DNA from: Vibrio fortis
Lineage (GTDB): Bacteria > Pseudomonadota > Gammaproteobacteria > Enterobacterales > Vibrionaceae
Assembly: GCF_000695685.1 (NCBI RefSeq)
Contig: NZ_JFFR01000009.1
Location: forward strand, 161,967 to 225,966
Direction: 5' to 3'
DNA: 64,000 nucleotides
This document shows positions 18,402 to 25,860 of this stretch, in pieces. The notes beneath the pieces were generated by a model that saw only the letters and a program-made list of their open reading frames with translations, made no database searches and had not been told where the DNA came from. The first letter of the stretch is position 1; every line of letters starts with the position of its first letter. The translations under genes and the position numbers were made by a program.

Positions 18402-19949
18402 TTAATTCGCGCCTTGCTGTTGCATTTTCTGCACAAGTTTCTGAAGTTTCAACGTGTTGTAGTTGATGTTTGCAGCACTAAAGCCTTGGCCTGCTTGCAT
18501 TGGGTAGCCTTCTAGAGAACCCATGAACTTCGCCACTTCTTGAGACATTGGAACAAACAACCACATGTTGTCGATCATCCAGCGCGTGTACATACCGGAC
18601 TCTTTGGCTGCAGTTTCGAATGGGTCCATACGTAGGTTAGTGATTGATGCCCAAGCTGGAGCCTGACGCACTGCAGATTGCATGTCGCCTTCCATCATCG
18701 CAAAGCTTGCTTTCCAGTCATTCCAGCGTAGTGCATTTAACTCACCGTTCGCTGAGAAGTATAGAATTGTTTCGCGAGGCCCTTTGTCCGTTTTACCTTC
18801 GAAGAATGGTTTGAAGTTAGAACCGTCTAGGTGAACACGCCACTCTTTATCATTCAGTGTTACGCCTTCCTTCAGTTCGTCGATAATGTTGTCGTTACCC
18901 GCCGCCGCTGCCAGTGTCGGTAGCCAGTCTTCTTGAGACATTAGCGCGTTCACCGCAGAGCCTGGTTCGATAACGCCTGGCCATTTCACGATTTGTGGAA
19001 CGCGCATACCGCCCTCATAGGTGGTGCCTTTCTCACCGTGGAAAGGAGAAGTACCGCCATCTGGCCAAGTGAACTTCTCAGCGCCGTTATCGGTAGAAAG
19101 AATAACGATGGTGTTGTCTGCAACCTTTAGGCGGTCGAGCGTATCTAATAAAGATCCAACGTTGTCATCAAGTTGGCGCATCCCGTCTGCGTAGATACCT
19201 TGACCTGTGATGCCATCGTAATGATCGTTGAGACGAGTCCATACGTGCATGCGAGTTGAGTTGTACCAAACGAAGAATGGCTTGTCTGCCTTCACTGATT
19301 TCTCCATGAAGGTGATTGCCGCTTCAGTGAAATCTTCATCGATGGTTTCCATCCGAGCACGAGTCAGTGGACCTGTATCTTCAATCTTGCCATCCGCAGT
19401 AGCTTTGATTACACCGCGTGGGCCGTATTGCTTTCTGAACTCTGGGTCTTTTGGATAGAAGTAGGTTTCTGGCTCTTCTTCAGCATTTAGGTGATAAAGG
19501 TTACCGAAGAACTCATCGAAGCCGTGGTTAGTTGGTAGATGTTTGTCTTGATCGCCTAAGTGGTTCTTACCAAACTGCGCTGTCGCGTAGCCTTCTTGTT
19601 TAAGTGCATCACCGATGGTTGGTGCCCAATCAGGAATACCGTGGTCAGAGCCTGGCATACCAATGGTCAAAAGGCCGGTACGGAAAGGGTGCTGACCAGT
19701 GATGAATGCCGCTCGACCCGCAGTACAAGATTGTTGTGCGTACATGTCTGTGAAGATAGCGCCGTCGTGTGCGATACGATCGATGTTTGGAGTCTCGTAG
19801 CCCATCATGCCACGGTTGTAAGCGCTGGTATTGTAGTAGCCTAGGTCATCTGCCCAGATAGCAAGAATATTGGGTTGCTCTGCCGCTGCAACACCCTGAG
19901 CGACAGTTAGAGCGCTCATTGCAAGTACGGATTTGGTGAAGGTAGTCAA
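18402..19949 (-). CDS. Secreted sulfatase (formylglycine type)
   Basis: Hydrolyses sulfate esters, probably from algal polysaccharides or other sulfated compounds, in the periplasm or outside. The sulfatase signature is CTAGRAAFITG, whose Cys would be converted to formylglycine; metal-binding WADDLGYYN near residue 30 and the GTTYEGGMRVP lysine/glycine block are also present. A TTG start at 19949 is chosen because GAGAGGA precedes it by 7 bases and a signal peptide follows directly (FTKSVLAMSALTVAQGVAAA). This gives 515 residues. No sulfatase maturase or sugar transporter gene is nearby, so the maturing enzyme must be encoded elsewhere. Confidence 0.87.
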   Translation of the reverse strand: MTTFTKSVLAMSALTVAQGVAAAEQPNILAIWADDLGYYNTSAYNRGMMGYETPNIDRIAHDGAIFTDMYAQQSCTAGRAAFITGQHPFRTGLLTIGMPGSDHGIPDWAPTIGDALKQEGYATAQFGKNHLGDQDKHLPTNHGFDEFFGNLYHLNAEEEPETYFYPKDPEFRKQYGPRGVIKATADGKIEDTGPLTRARMETIDEDFTEAAITFMEKSVKADKPFFVWYNSTRMHVWTRLNDHYDGITGQGIYADGMRQLDDNVGSLLDTLDRLKVADNTIVILSTDNGAEKFTWPDGGTSPFHGEKGTTYEGGMRVPQIVKWPGVIEPGSAVNALMSQEDWLPTLAAAAGNDNIIDELKEGVTLNDKEWRVHLDGSNFKPFFEGKTDKGPRETILYFSANGELNALRWNDWKASFAMMEGDMQSAVRQAPAWASITNLRMDPFETAAKESGMYTRWMIDNMWLFVPMSQEVAKFMGSLEGYPMQAGQGFSAANINYNTLKLQKLVQKMQQQGAN

Positions 19950-20132
19950 GGTCGAGTCCTCTCGTTGTTCTGAATTTGGTTGAGAAGAAAGTAACAAAAT
20001 GCAATTAACCTAGAGGACTACAGGGTATAAATTATGGTTAAATCGCGGAGTTGATGGCTGTTAACCGATAAAGTTGTCATTGATAAACAAGAGAAAAGTA
20101 CGCGGTTTTGTATCTTGGGGATGGTCAAAATA

Positions 20133-20159
20133 AACATATTTTACCTCGGGAAATATGTT
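20133..20159 (+). promoter_or_regulatory. Dyad in the gap upstream of the 94-residue gene
   Basis: AACATATTT (20133-20141) and AAATATGTT (20151-20159) are perfect 9-base arms around TACCTCGGG. They lie about 105 bases before the gene at 20265. The 315-base gap (19950-20264) also holds a leader hairpin, ACGAGCA (20209-20215) with TGCTCGT (20225-20231). Nothing else was seen in it. Confidence 0.4.
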
Positions 20160-20264
20160 ATCCTCTCGGTGCTACTAAAGGGGTGCTTTTTTAAGCATTG
20201 AAATGTATACGAGCAACAGCACGATGCTCGTGTCAGTCACTTTCTGGCGAGTATGGAATAGAAA

Positions 20265-20549
20265 ATGTTGTTGGAAGAAGTTGTAGAAATTATTGAGTTA
20301 ACCGATTCAGACCATTTAGTTCAAGCAATGGACCTGTTTAATGAGCATGGCTTTGTTCATGCTGAGCAACTGCCGTTTATGAAGGTGGTATTTGAAACCG
20401 CTCCTGAACACCTGACCAAGAAGCTCTCCCAAGTCGGCTTTAAAGGTAAAGTTGAGATAGTGAAAGCAGAAGGTGCATCTGATTACATCGTGTTTGATGC
20501 TGAACGTGCCGAGTCAGAAGGTGCAGTAAATTGGAGTAAGAGTGCTTAA
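20265..20549 (+). CDS. Hypothetical protein, 94 residues
   Basis: I do not recognise the family. It is an acidic soluble protein without signal peptide or membrane helix. The alternation of LTDSDHLVQAMDLFNEHGF and KKLSQVGFKGKVEIVKAEG suggests a small alpha/beta fold. TGGAATAG precedes the ATG. It lies 51 bases before another hypothetical gene in the same direction, so the two may be cotranscribed. A dyad and a leader hairpin upstream hint at regulation. Confidence 0.65.
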   Translation: MLLEEVVEIIELTDSDHLVQAMDLFNEHGFVHAEQLPFMKVVFETAPEHLTKKLSQVGFKGKVEIVKAEGASDYIVFDAERAESEGAVNWSKSA

Positions 20550-20600
20550 GTCTTTTAAAACGACAAAGCATGACTTTTATCATTATTTGAGGTTAACACA

Positions 20601-21023
20601 GTGACAACAGCTACCGCTTCATCAACAGAAAAACTGTCTAACGAACATGCGCTATTGGGCGCAGCACTGCTTGCAGCGCAAAAGGTTGAGTTCTCACTTT
20701 ATACGGTCATTGCGCAATTGGTTACCACTGACAGCAATGTACATGAACGCCAAGCGATAGAGCTAAATGTCGATACCTTTCTGAAAGGCAACAGCAACGA
20801 TCTGTCATTGGTTCTAGACCTTTACTATCAAGTATTTGGTAGCAAAATTCCGCTAACTAAGGCAGAAGTGAGCGATTTTGTTTTCAATCGTAATCTCATC
20901 TCTCGTAACTATTGGCGTGCTACTGGCGCGGATGTAAAAGGTGGGGAAAAGCTCGGTAATCCAGAGCTTTATTTATCTGAGTTCACGGCTAAGTGTGAAG
21001 CCTGGTTACAAAAGCTTTCCTAA
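20601..21023 (+). CDS. Hypothetical protein, 140 residues
   Basis: Family not recognised. A GTG start is preceded by GAGG at 11 bases. The protein is mostly helical by pattern (EHALLGAALLAAQKVEFSLYTVIAQL, described by segments), with no signal peptide or membrane span, and is probably cytoplasmic. It follows the 94-residue gene by 51 bases and is closed by a strong terminator, so the two likely form a short operon. Codon use matches the chromosomal neighbours, so it is not an obvious recent import. Confidence 0.65.
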   Translation: MTTATASSTEKLSNEHALLGAALLAAQKVEFSLYTVIAQLVTTDSNVHERQAIELNVDTFLKGNSNDLSLVLDLYYQVFGSKIPLTKAEVSDFVFNRNLISRNYWRATGADVKGGEKLGNPELYLSEFTAKCEAWLQKLS

Positions 21024-21062
21024 TTTAGCTTTAAAGCCCATTTAAGCTAATTCAAATTAAAG

Positions 21063-21092
21063 AAAACCACGGTGCTCGCCGTGGTTTTTTTG
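21063..21092 (+). terminator. Terminator after the hypothetical pair
   Basis: AAAACCACGG and CCGTGGTTTT with a TGCTCG loop, then a run of T. Confidence 0.88.
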
Positions 21093-21224
21093 TTTCTGGA
21101 GAGGGTTATTTTTATGACTACTTGAAGGCACACTTCAAAATTACGTTGACTTGGTTTCTCGACTAGCGAATTGCACAATTTCAATATAGAGTGACCTAAT
21201 ATCAAGATGTATAAGGAATATACG

Positions 21225-22067
21225 ATGCTAAGAGTGGTTTGGTTAGTAATAATGGCAGTGTTACCTATGATGAGTGTTGCGTCTGAAGAGACACGATATT
21301 CTGAGAAGGAGTACCTTGATAGGCCATTGATGGAGCGTTACATCTTGGATGAACTAAAGTCTCTGCGAATTGAACAGCAAGACCTTGAGCGCAGGATGAC
21401 TATTCAAATCACCGACCGTGAGCTAGAAGTCGCGGATAAGTCACTGAACTATGCCAATGTTACGGTCACGTACTTCTTCTACATTATCGCGGGTGTGGCT
21501 TCTTTGATCGCGTTGATAGGATGGCAATCGCTTAAAGAAATTAAACACAACACCAAAGAGATGGCTGATCAACGGTTGAATAAGATCGCTCAAGAGTACG
21601 AGAAGAAGTTTGTTGCCTTAGAGCGGGATTTAAAACGTAAAACTCGCATCATCTCGGAAAACAATCGCGAGATTGAGATCATCAATGAAGTACATAACCT
21701 TTGGCTGAGAGCTCAGAACCAACAGACTCCAGAGCAGAAGCTAGAGATCTATGATGAGATCCTTAAGATTCGTCCGGGTGACTTGGAAGCACTAACGTAC
21801 AAAGCAGATGCAGCCATGGAGATGCAAGAGTTCCACTGGGCAATGAGCCTGTGTAACCGCGTATTAGAAGTGGATGACCAAAATGCGCACGCCCTTTACC
21901 AACGTGCATGTGCCTACGCGCGATTAGGCTCTGAATCTCAAGCGATTGAAGATCTGAAACGCTCAATAGAAGCAAGTGCCTCAATGCGAGATCTTATCTC
22001 TGATGAAACCGACTTTGAAATGTTAAGAGGTTTAGAGGGTTTTGAAGCGCTACGTGAGGAGCAATAG
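21225..22067 (+). CDS. Membrane-anchored coiled-coil TPR protein
   Basis: The product has a signal peptide (LRVVWLVIMAVLPMMSVAS), a periplasmic segment of ~60 residues, one membrane span near residues 75-97 (TYFFYIIAGVASLIALIGW), then a cytoplasmic coiled coil and two or three TPR units (LEIYDEILKIRPGDLEALTY; ALYQRACAYARLGSESQAIEDL). The ATG at 21225 has AAGGA 8 bases upstream; an in-frame ATG at 21207 overlaps that site. TPRs suggest a protein-protein scaffold role; no partner can be named. It is a single gene between a terminator and the shyB promoter. Confidence 0.75.
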   Translation: MLRVVWLVIMAVLPMMSVASEETRYSEKEYLDRPLMERYILDELKSLRIEQQDLERRMTIQITDRELEVADKSLNYANVTVTYFFYIIAGVASLIALIGWQSLKEIKHNTKEMADQRLNKIAQEYEKKFVALERDLKRKTRIISENNREIEIINEVHNLWLRAQNQQTPEQKLEIYDEILKIRPGDLEALTYKADAAMEMQEFHWAMSLCNRVLEVDDQNAHALYQRACAYARLGSESQAIEDLKRSIEASASMRDLISDETDFEMLRGLEGFEALREEQ

Positions 22068-22152
22068 GTCTGCAACATAGCCCAGCCAGTAACAGATAGA
22101 GCTGAGAAATAGCTCGATAGATTGTTACAAACACCGGTTTATCAACTCTAAT

Positions 22153-22167
22153 TGTTATGTTATAACA
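22153..22167 (+). promoter_or_regulatory. Zur-like box upstream of shyB
   Basis: TGTTATGTTATAACA matches TGTTATANTATAACA with one mismatch and lies within a larger inverted repeat with 9-base arms (AATTGTTAT at 22150-22158, ATAACAATT at 22162-22170). It ends about 38 bases before the M23 endopeptidase start. In V. cholerae the ShyB endopeptidase is Zur-repressed, which supports the call. Confidence 0.75.
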
Positions 22168-22204
22168 ATTGGAGTTTTTTACCTCTGAAAGCTCTATTCG
22201 ACCT

Positions 22205-23470
22205 ATGAAGTTTATTCGCCTAGGACTAGTGACTATCGCTATTGTTGCCTTTTCGCTAGCTGCCGTCCTTTCTATTGAGCCTGAACCGCCTCAAGAAATC
22301 GAAATTAAAGTCACACCTTATCAAGAGTTGGTAGAGAGTGAGGTTATTACCCCTCAGTCTGTGGAAGCTTCGGAATCGAATAGTAACCTCGTGAGAGTGC
22401 ATTACTTCGTTAAAGTCGGGGATACTTTGAGTAATGTGTTTGCTTCGTGGCAACTGCCATACGAAACCGCACACAAGATTCTTGAAGCCGATCTGGAATC
22501 ACTTAAGTTAGATACCATTAAACCTGGGGAGCACTTAGAGTTGCTTGTCGACAAGGACACCCGCCGTCTTGTCGAGCTCACGTATCATGAAAGCTTGATT
22601 GAGCGTTCAGTCTATTCACTTAATGACGATGGCAGCTTTGACTATCAGTTCATCGAAATGCCGGGTGAATGGAAAGAGAAGATGTACGCCGGCGAAGTGA
22701 ATGGCAGCTTCTCGCTATCTGCGCATAAAATTGGCTTATCAAGCCGTCAAATCGCCAATATCACTCGAACGTTGAGAGATAAGATCAACTTCGCCCGCGA
22801 TTTACGCGCTGGCGATCGTTTTAGTGTGTTAGTCAGCGAGCAGTATGCGGATGACCACTTAACGGGAAAAACAGAAGTTCAAGGGATCTCCCTTCAGCTT
22901 CGTGGTCGAGAGGTTGCTGCGTTTCTTGCTGATGATGGTCGTTTTTACGATCGAGAAGGCAACAGCTTGGAACAAGCGTTCGATCGCTACCCGGTGGATC
23001 GCCAGTATCGCAGAATCACTTCAGCATTTAACCCTAGACGAAAACACCCGGTGACAGGGCGCATTACTCCGCATAACGGAACAGACTTCGCGACTCCCGT
23101 TGGGGCGCCTATCTATTCAACGGGTGACGGTAGAGTTGTCGCAGTGCGAAACCACCCATATGCGGGTAAGTATTTGGTTATTGAACACAACAGCGTTTAC
23201 AAAACTCGCTACTTGCACTTACACAGATTCTTGGTGAAGAAAGGGCAGCAAGTGAAACGAGGTCAGAAGATCGCTCTTGCAGGAGCAACGGGTCGCATTA
23301 CTGGCCCACATTTGCACTTTGAAGTGCTGGTTCGCGATCGCGCGGTTGATCCAATGAAAGCAAACCTACCGATGGCAAGCTCGATCTCTAAAGAAGAGAA
23401 GGGTGCCTTTTATGCACGTATTTCTGAGTTCGACAAATTGGTACAAGGTCATCAAGACCAAGCTAGCTAA
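22205..23470 (+). CDS. shyB: M23 peptidoglycan endopeptidase, ShyB-like
   Basis: Cleaves peptide crosslinks in the cell wall, allowing growth under zinc limitation. An N-terminal signal anchor (FIRLGLVTIAIVAFSLAAVL) is followed by a LysM/OapA-type domain (FVKVGDTLSNVFASW) near residue 80, a central linker domain, and a LytM domain with zinc ligands HNGTDF and HLHFEV. The ATG at 22205 gives 421 residues; the ribosome site is weak. The Zur-like box directly upstream sets this copy apart from the housekeeping paralogues. The ShyB name rests on domain order plus this box. Confidence 0.82.
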   Translation: MKFIRLGLVTIAIVAFSLAAVLSIEPEPPQEIEIKVTPYQELVESEVITPQSVEASESNSNLVRVHYFVKVGDTLSNVFASWQLPYETAHKILEADLESLKLDTIKPGEHLELLVDKDTRRLVELTYHESLIERSVYSLNDDGSFDYQFIEMPGEWKEKMYAGEVNGSFSLSAHKIGLSSRQIANITRTLRDKINFARDLRAGDRFSVLVSEQYADDHLTGKTEVQGISLQLRGREVAAFLADDGRFYDREGNSLEQAFDRYPVDRQYRRITSAFNPRRKHPVTGRITPHNGTDFATPVGAPIYSTGDGRVVAVRNHPYAGKYLVIEHNSVYKTRYLHLHRFLVKKGQQVKRGQKIALAGATGRITGPHLHFEVLVRDRAVDPMKANLPMASSISKEEKGAFYARISEFDKLVQGHQDQAS

Positions 23471-23508
23471 CTCACTTTTAGACCCCCAGAACCATAAGTA
23501 GATAAAAG

Positions 23509-23542
23509 CAAAGCCCTTTGGTGATATTACCAAAGGGCTTTG
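23509..23542. terminator. Bidirectional terminator between shyB and ybjQ-like gene
   Basis: CAAAGCCCTTTGGT pairs perfectly with ACCAAAGGGCTTTG around a short loop between convergent genes. Confidence 0.85.
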
Positions 23543-23547
23543 TTGTA

Positions 23548-23868
23548 TTAATCGACGACCACCGCTGTGCCACTGGCTGAAACCATGAGCATGCCGTTGC
23601 CTTGACCTAGTACTTCGTAATCAATGTCGACACCAACAACTGCATTGGCACCCAGCTCTTGAGCTTTTAGTTCTAATTCTTGAAACGCATAAGAACGTGC
23701 TTTTTCGAGTTCTTTTTCATAAGTGCCAGAACGGCCGCCAACGAAATCTCGAATGCCAGAAAACATATCTTTAAACACGTTTACGCCGAGGATGGCTTCT
23801 CCGGCAATCACACCCTTGTAAGCGACGATGCGTTTTCCTTCAATCGACGGGGTTGTTGTCACGATCAT
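23548..23868 (-). CDS. YbjQ/UPF0145 family protein
   Basis: Small cytoplasmic protein of the YbjQ (UPF0145, DUF74) family, predicted to form a pentameric ring and sometimes described as heavy-metal binding; its function is not established. Family blocks visible are [20 protein letters not shown] and [16 protein letters not shown]. At 106 residues it matches the family length. It is followed 20 bases upstream in the same direction by a LysR gene, so cotranscription is possible. Confidence 0.88.
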   Translation of the reverse strand: MIVTTTPSIEGKRIVAYKGVIAGEAILGVNVFKDMFSGIRDFVGGRSGTYEKELEKARSYAFQELELKAQELGANAVVGVDIDYEVLGQGNGMLMVSASGTAVVVD

Positions 23869-23888
23869 AATGCAGTTCCCTTATTGGT

Positions 23889-24794
23889 TTAATCTGGATG
23901 GTTAGAGGTAAATTGTGCCCGTAACCATGCTCTTAGTTTTAGCACACTTTCATTTTTGAGTTTGTTATCTGAACAGACAAAGTAATAGTCTTGATGCGGG
24001 TTTGAAACAGGCTCGCTAATTTCAACCAAAGCTCCGTGTTTTATGTCGTCACGAACAAACAGTCGATGTGTGACAAGTATGCCAAGAGAGCGTGTCGCTG
24101 CTTGTACCGCCTGAATGGACACATCAAAGGAGAGGTTGGTGCTGAAGAAGGGCACAGGTAGCTGGTGTGCGTCGCACCACACCTGCCAATCGTGTTCCCT
24201 ACGTGGGTTAAAAACACCGATGACGGGGTAGGTCTTGAGCAGCTCTTCCATTGATTGTGAACCTTGCCCATTGACTAAGTTGGGGCTCGCGACTAGCACT
24301 AGCTCATCGTCACCAAGCTTTTCACAGTAGTAATCTTGCCACTCTCGCGGTTTTCCATGTACTAACGCAATATCGACACCCTCTTGATCGAGGTCGAAGT
24401 AACCGATGCGGTTAGAGAGGCGAATATCTAGGCTTGGTGAGTCCTGTTGCAGCATAGGAACTCGAGGTATCCACCAGTGTAGCGCCAGAGAGTTGACCAT
24501 ATTGACGGTTAATCGGTTCTCCTTTGGTGTATTGGCTAACTGATCTGTTGCATCGACAATCTGCTCGAGAGCAGGAGCGACTTTTCGATAGTAGCGCTTA
24601 CCATCAGCATTAAGAACAACGCGTCGCCCGACACGCTGGAATAGGGGTTTATTGACTTGCTGCTCTAACGATTTGATCGCTTGGCTCACTGCAGAGTGGC
24701 TAACAAACAGCGCCTTAGCGGCTTCGGTCATGCTCGCTGTCTCAGCAACAGCGACAAAAGCATAGATTGACTTTAATGGAACGAGTTTCTTCAT
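23889..24794 (-). CDS. LysR-family regulator (GcvA-like)
   Basis: LysR regulator with helix-turn-helix residues SMTEAAKALFVSHSAVSQAIKSLE near positions 18-41, followed by an effector domain. The ATG at 24794 gives 301 residues and has GGAAA upstream; the longer in-frame extension runs into the divergent promoter. The pattern LKSIYAFVAVAETASMTEAA and VNADGKRYY resembles the GcvA subgroup. It is divergent from the DMT permease gene with a 91-base gap, a layout in which the regulator often controls the permease. Confidence 0.85.
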   Translation of the reverse strand: MKKLVPLKSIYAFVAVAETASMTEAAKALFVSHSAVSQAIKSLEQQVNKPLFQRVGRRVVLNADGKRYYRKVAPALEQIVDATDQLANTPKENRLTVNMVNSLALHWWIPRVPMLQQDSPSLDIRLSNRIGYFDLDQEGVDIALVHGKPREWQDYYCEKLGDDELVLVASPNLVNGQGSQSMEELLKTYPVIGVFNPRREHDWQVWCDAHQLPVPFFSTNLSFDVSIQAVQAATRSLGILVTHRLFVRDDIKHGALVEISEPVSNPHQDYYFVCSDNKLKNESVLKLRAWLRAQFTSNHPD

Positions 24795-24885
24795 AAGTAA
24801 GTTTTCCTTACAGTTCTGGTTAATATTACTCGCTATTTTTTGTCGTGTCAGCCTTCTAGAATAAAGCACATAGGAGGTGATAATT

Positions 24886-25860
24886 ATGTCTGATATTACC
24901 AAGGCCACCCTGTTTATGGTGGTGTCTACATTTAGCCTGTCAGTCGGCGGGCTTGCAGCGAAATACCTCGCTGAAATCATGCCAGTAACTTTGCTCGTTT
25001 TTTCTAGATTCTTCTTTCCTGGACTGATTTTATTGTCGATTTTGGTTTTCGTTCGATTACGTAAACCTAGTCATGAATTACTCAAACCGATTGTATCGAG
25101 AGCTTTATGCATGACGGCTTGTCAGCTCTGCTTTTTATCATCGCTACAGAGCTTAACCTTAGTTGAAAGTATCGTTTTGTTTAGTACTGGCCCATTGTTT
25201 ATCCCAGTGTTAGAAAAATTAATATTTGGCGTGAAATTTAATCCAAGGATTTTGGTTTGCTTAGGGATGACGTTTACCGGTGTCGTGCTAATGGCAGGCA
25301 ATCTTTCTGAATTCGACTTTAAACCGGCGATCTTAATTGGTTTGATGGCTGGATTCTTTAATTCAGGCTCACAAGTGAGTTTGTATCGAGCATCAAAGGG
25401 TGAACTGTCGCCAGCAGAAATGAATGCTTGGACCTTCTTGATCGCCGCTCTGTTAGCGTCACCAATCATGATTTACAGCTTGCATGATATTGTGTCGCTC
25501 GATCAGGCACTCATTACCAATGTGGGTGAAGGATTTACGCTATCGAACTATTATTGGGTAGGGCTTGTGTTGGCAATGTTTGCGGTGTTTACCATTAATA
25601 CGCAAATATGTCGCGCCAAAGCCTACCGACTGGTGAGCAGTAGCTCTCAATTGGCTCCGCTGATTTTCACAACACTTCTGTTCAGTGCGATTTGGCAAGC
25701 TCTACTGTTCGACGACATATTTTCAAATCAAAAGCTATTTGGTATCGGGTTGATTATTTTTGCCAGCATGGTCAATACCTTCTTGTCTCATCGAAAAAAC
25801 AAGTTTGCCCTCAAGTTAGACATTGAAAGTCCTAAAACAGTGAACGAATGTAGGCTCTAA
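24886..25860 (+). CDS. DMT-family (EamA) permease
   Basis: Inner-membrane transporter with ten predicted helices arranged as two EamA repeats, 324 residues. The ATG at 24886 has a near-ideal AGGAGGTGA at 24872-24880. The substrate is unknown; related proteins export amino acids, metabolites or drugs. The divergent LysR gene is the likely regulator. The last 29 bases overlap the 3' end of the convergent HD-GYP gene, so the two transcripts are antisense to each other there. Confidence 0.85.
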   Translation: MSDITKATLFMVVSTFSLSVGGLAAKYLAEIMPVTLLVFSRFFFPGLILLSILVFVRLRKPSHELLKPIVSRALCMTACQLCFLSSLQSLTLVESIVLFSTGPLFIPVLEKLIFGVKFNPRILVCLGMTFTGVVLMAGNLSEFDFKPAILIGLMAGFFNSGSQVSLYRASKGELSPAEMNAWTFLIAALLASPIMIYSLHDIVSLDQALITNVGEGFTLSNYYWVGLVLAMFAVFTINTQICRAKAYRLVSSSSQLAPLIFTTLLFSAIWQALLFDDIFSNQKLFGIGLIIFASMVNTFLSHRKNKFALKLDIESPKTVNECRL

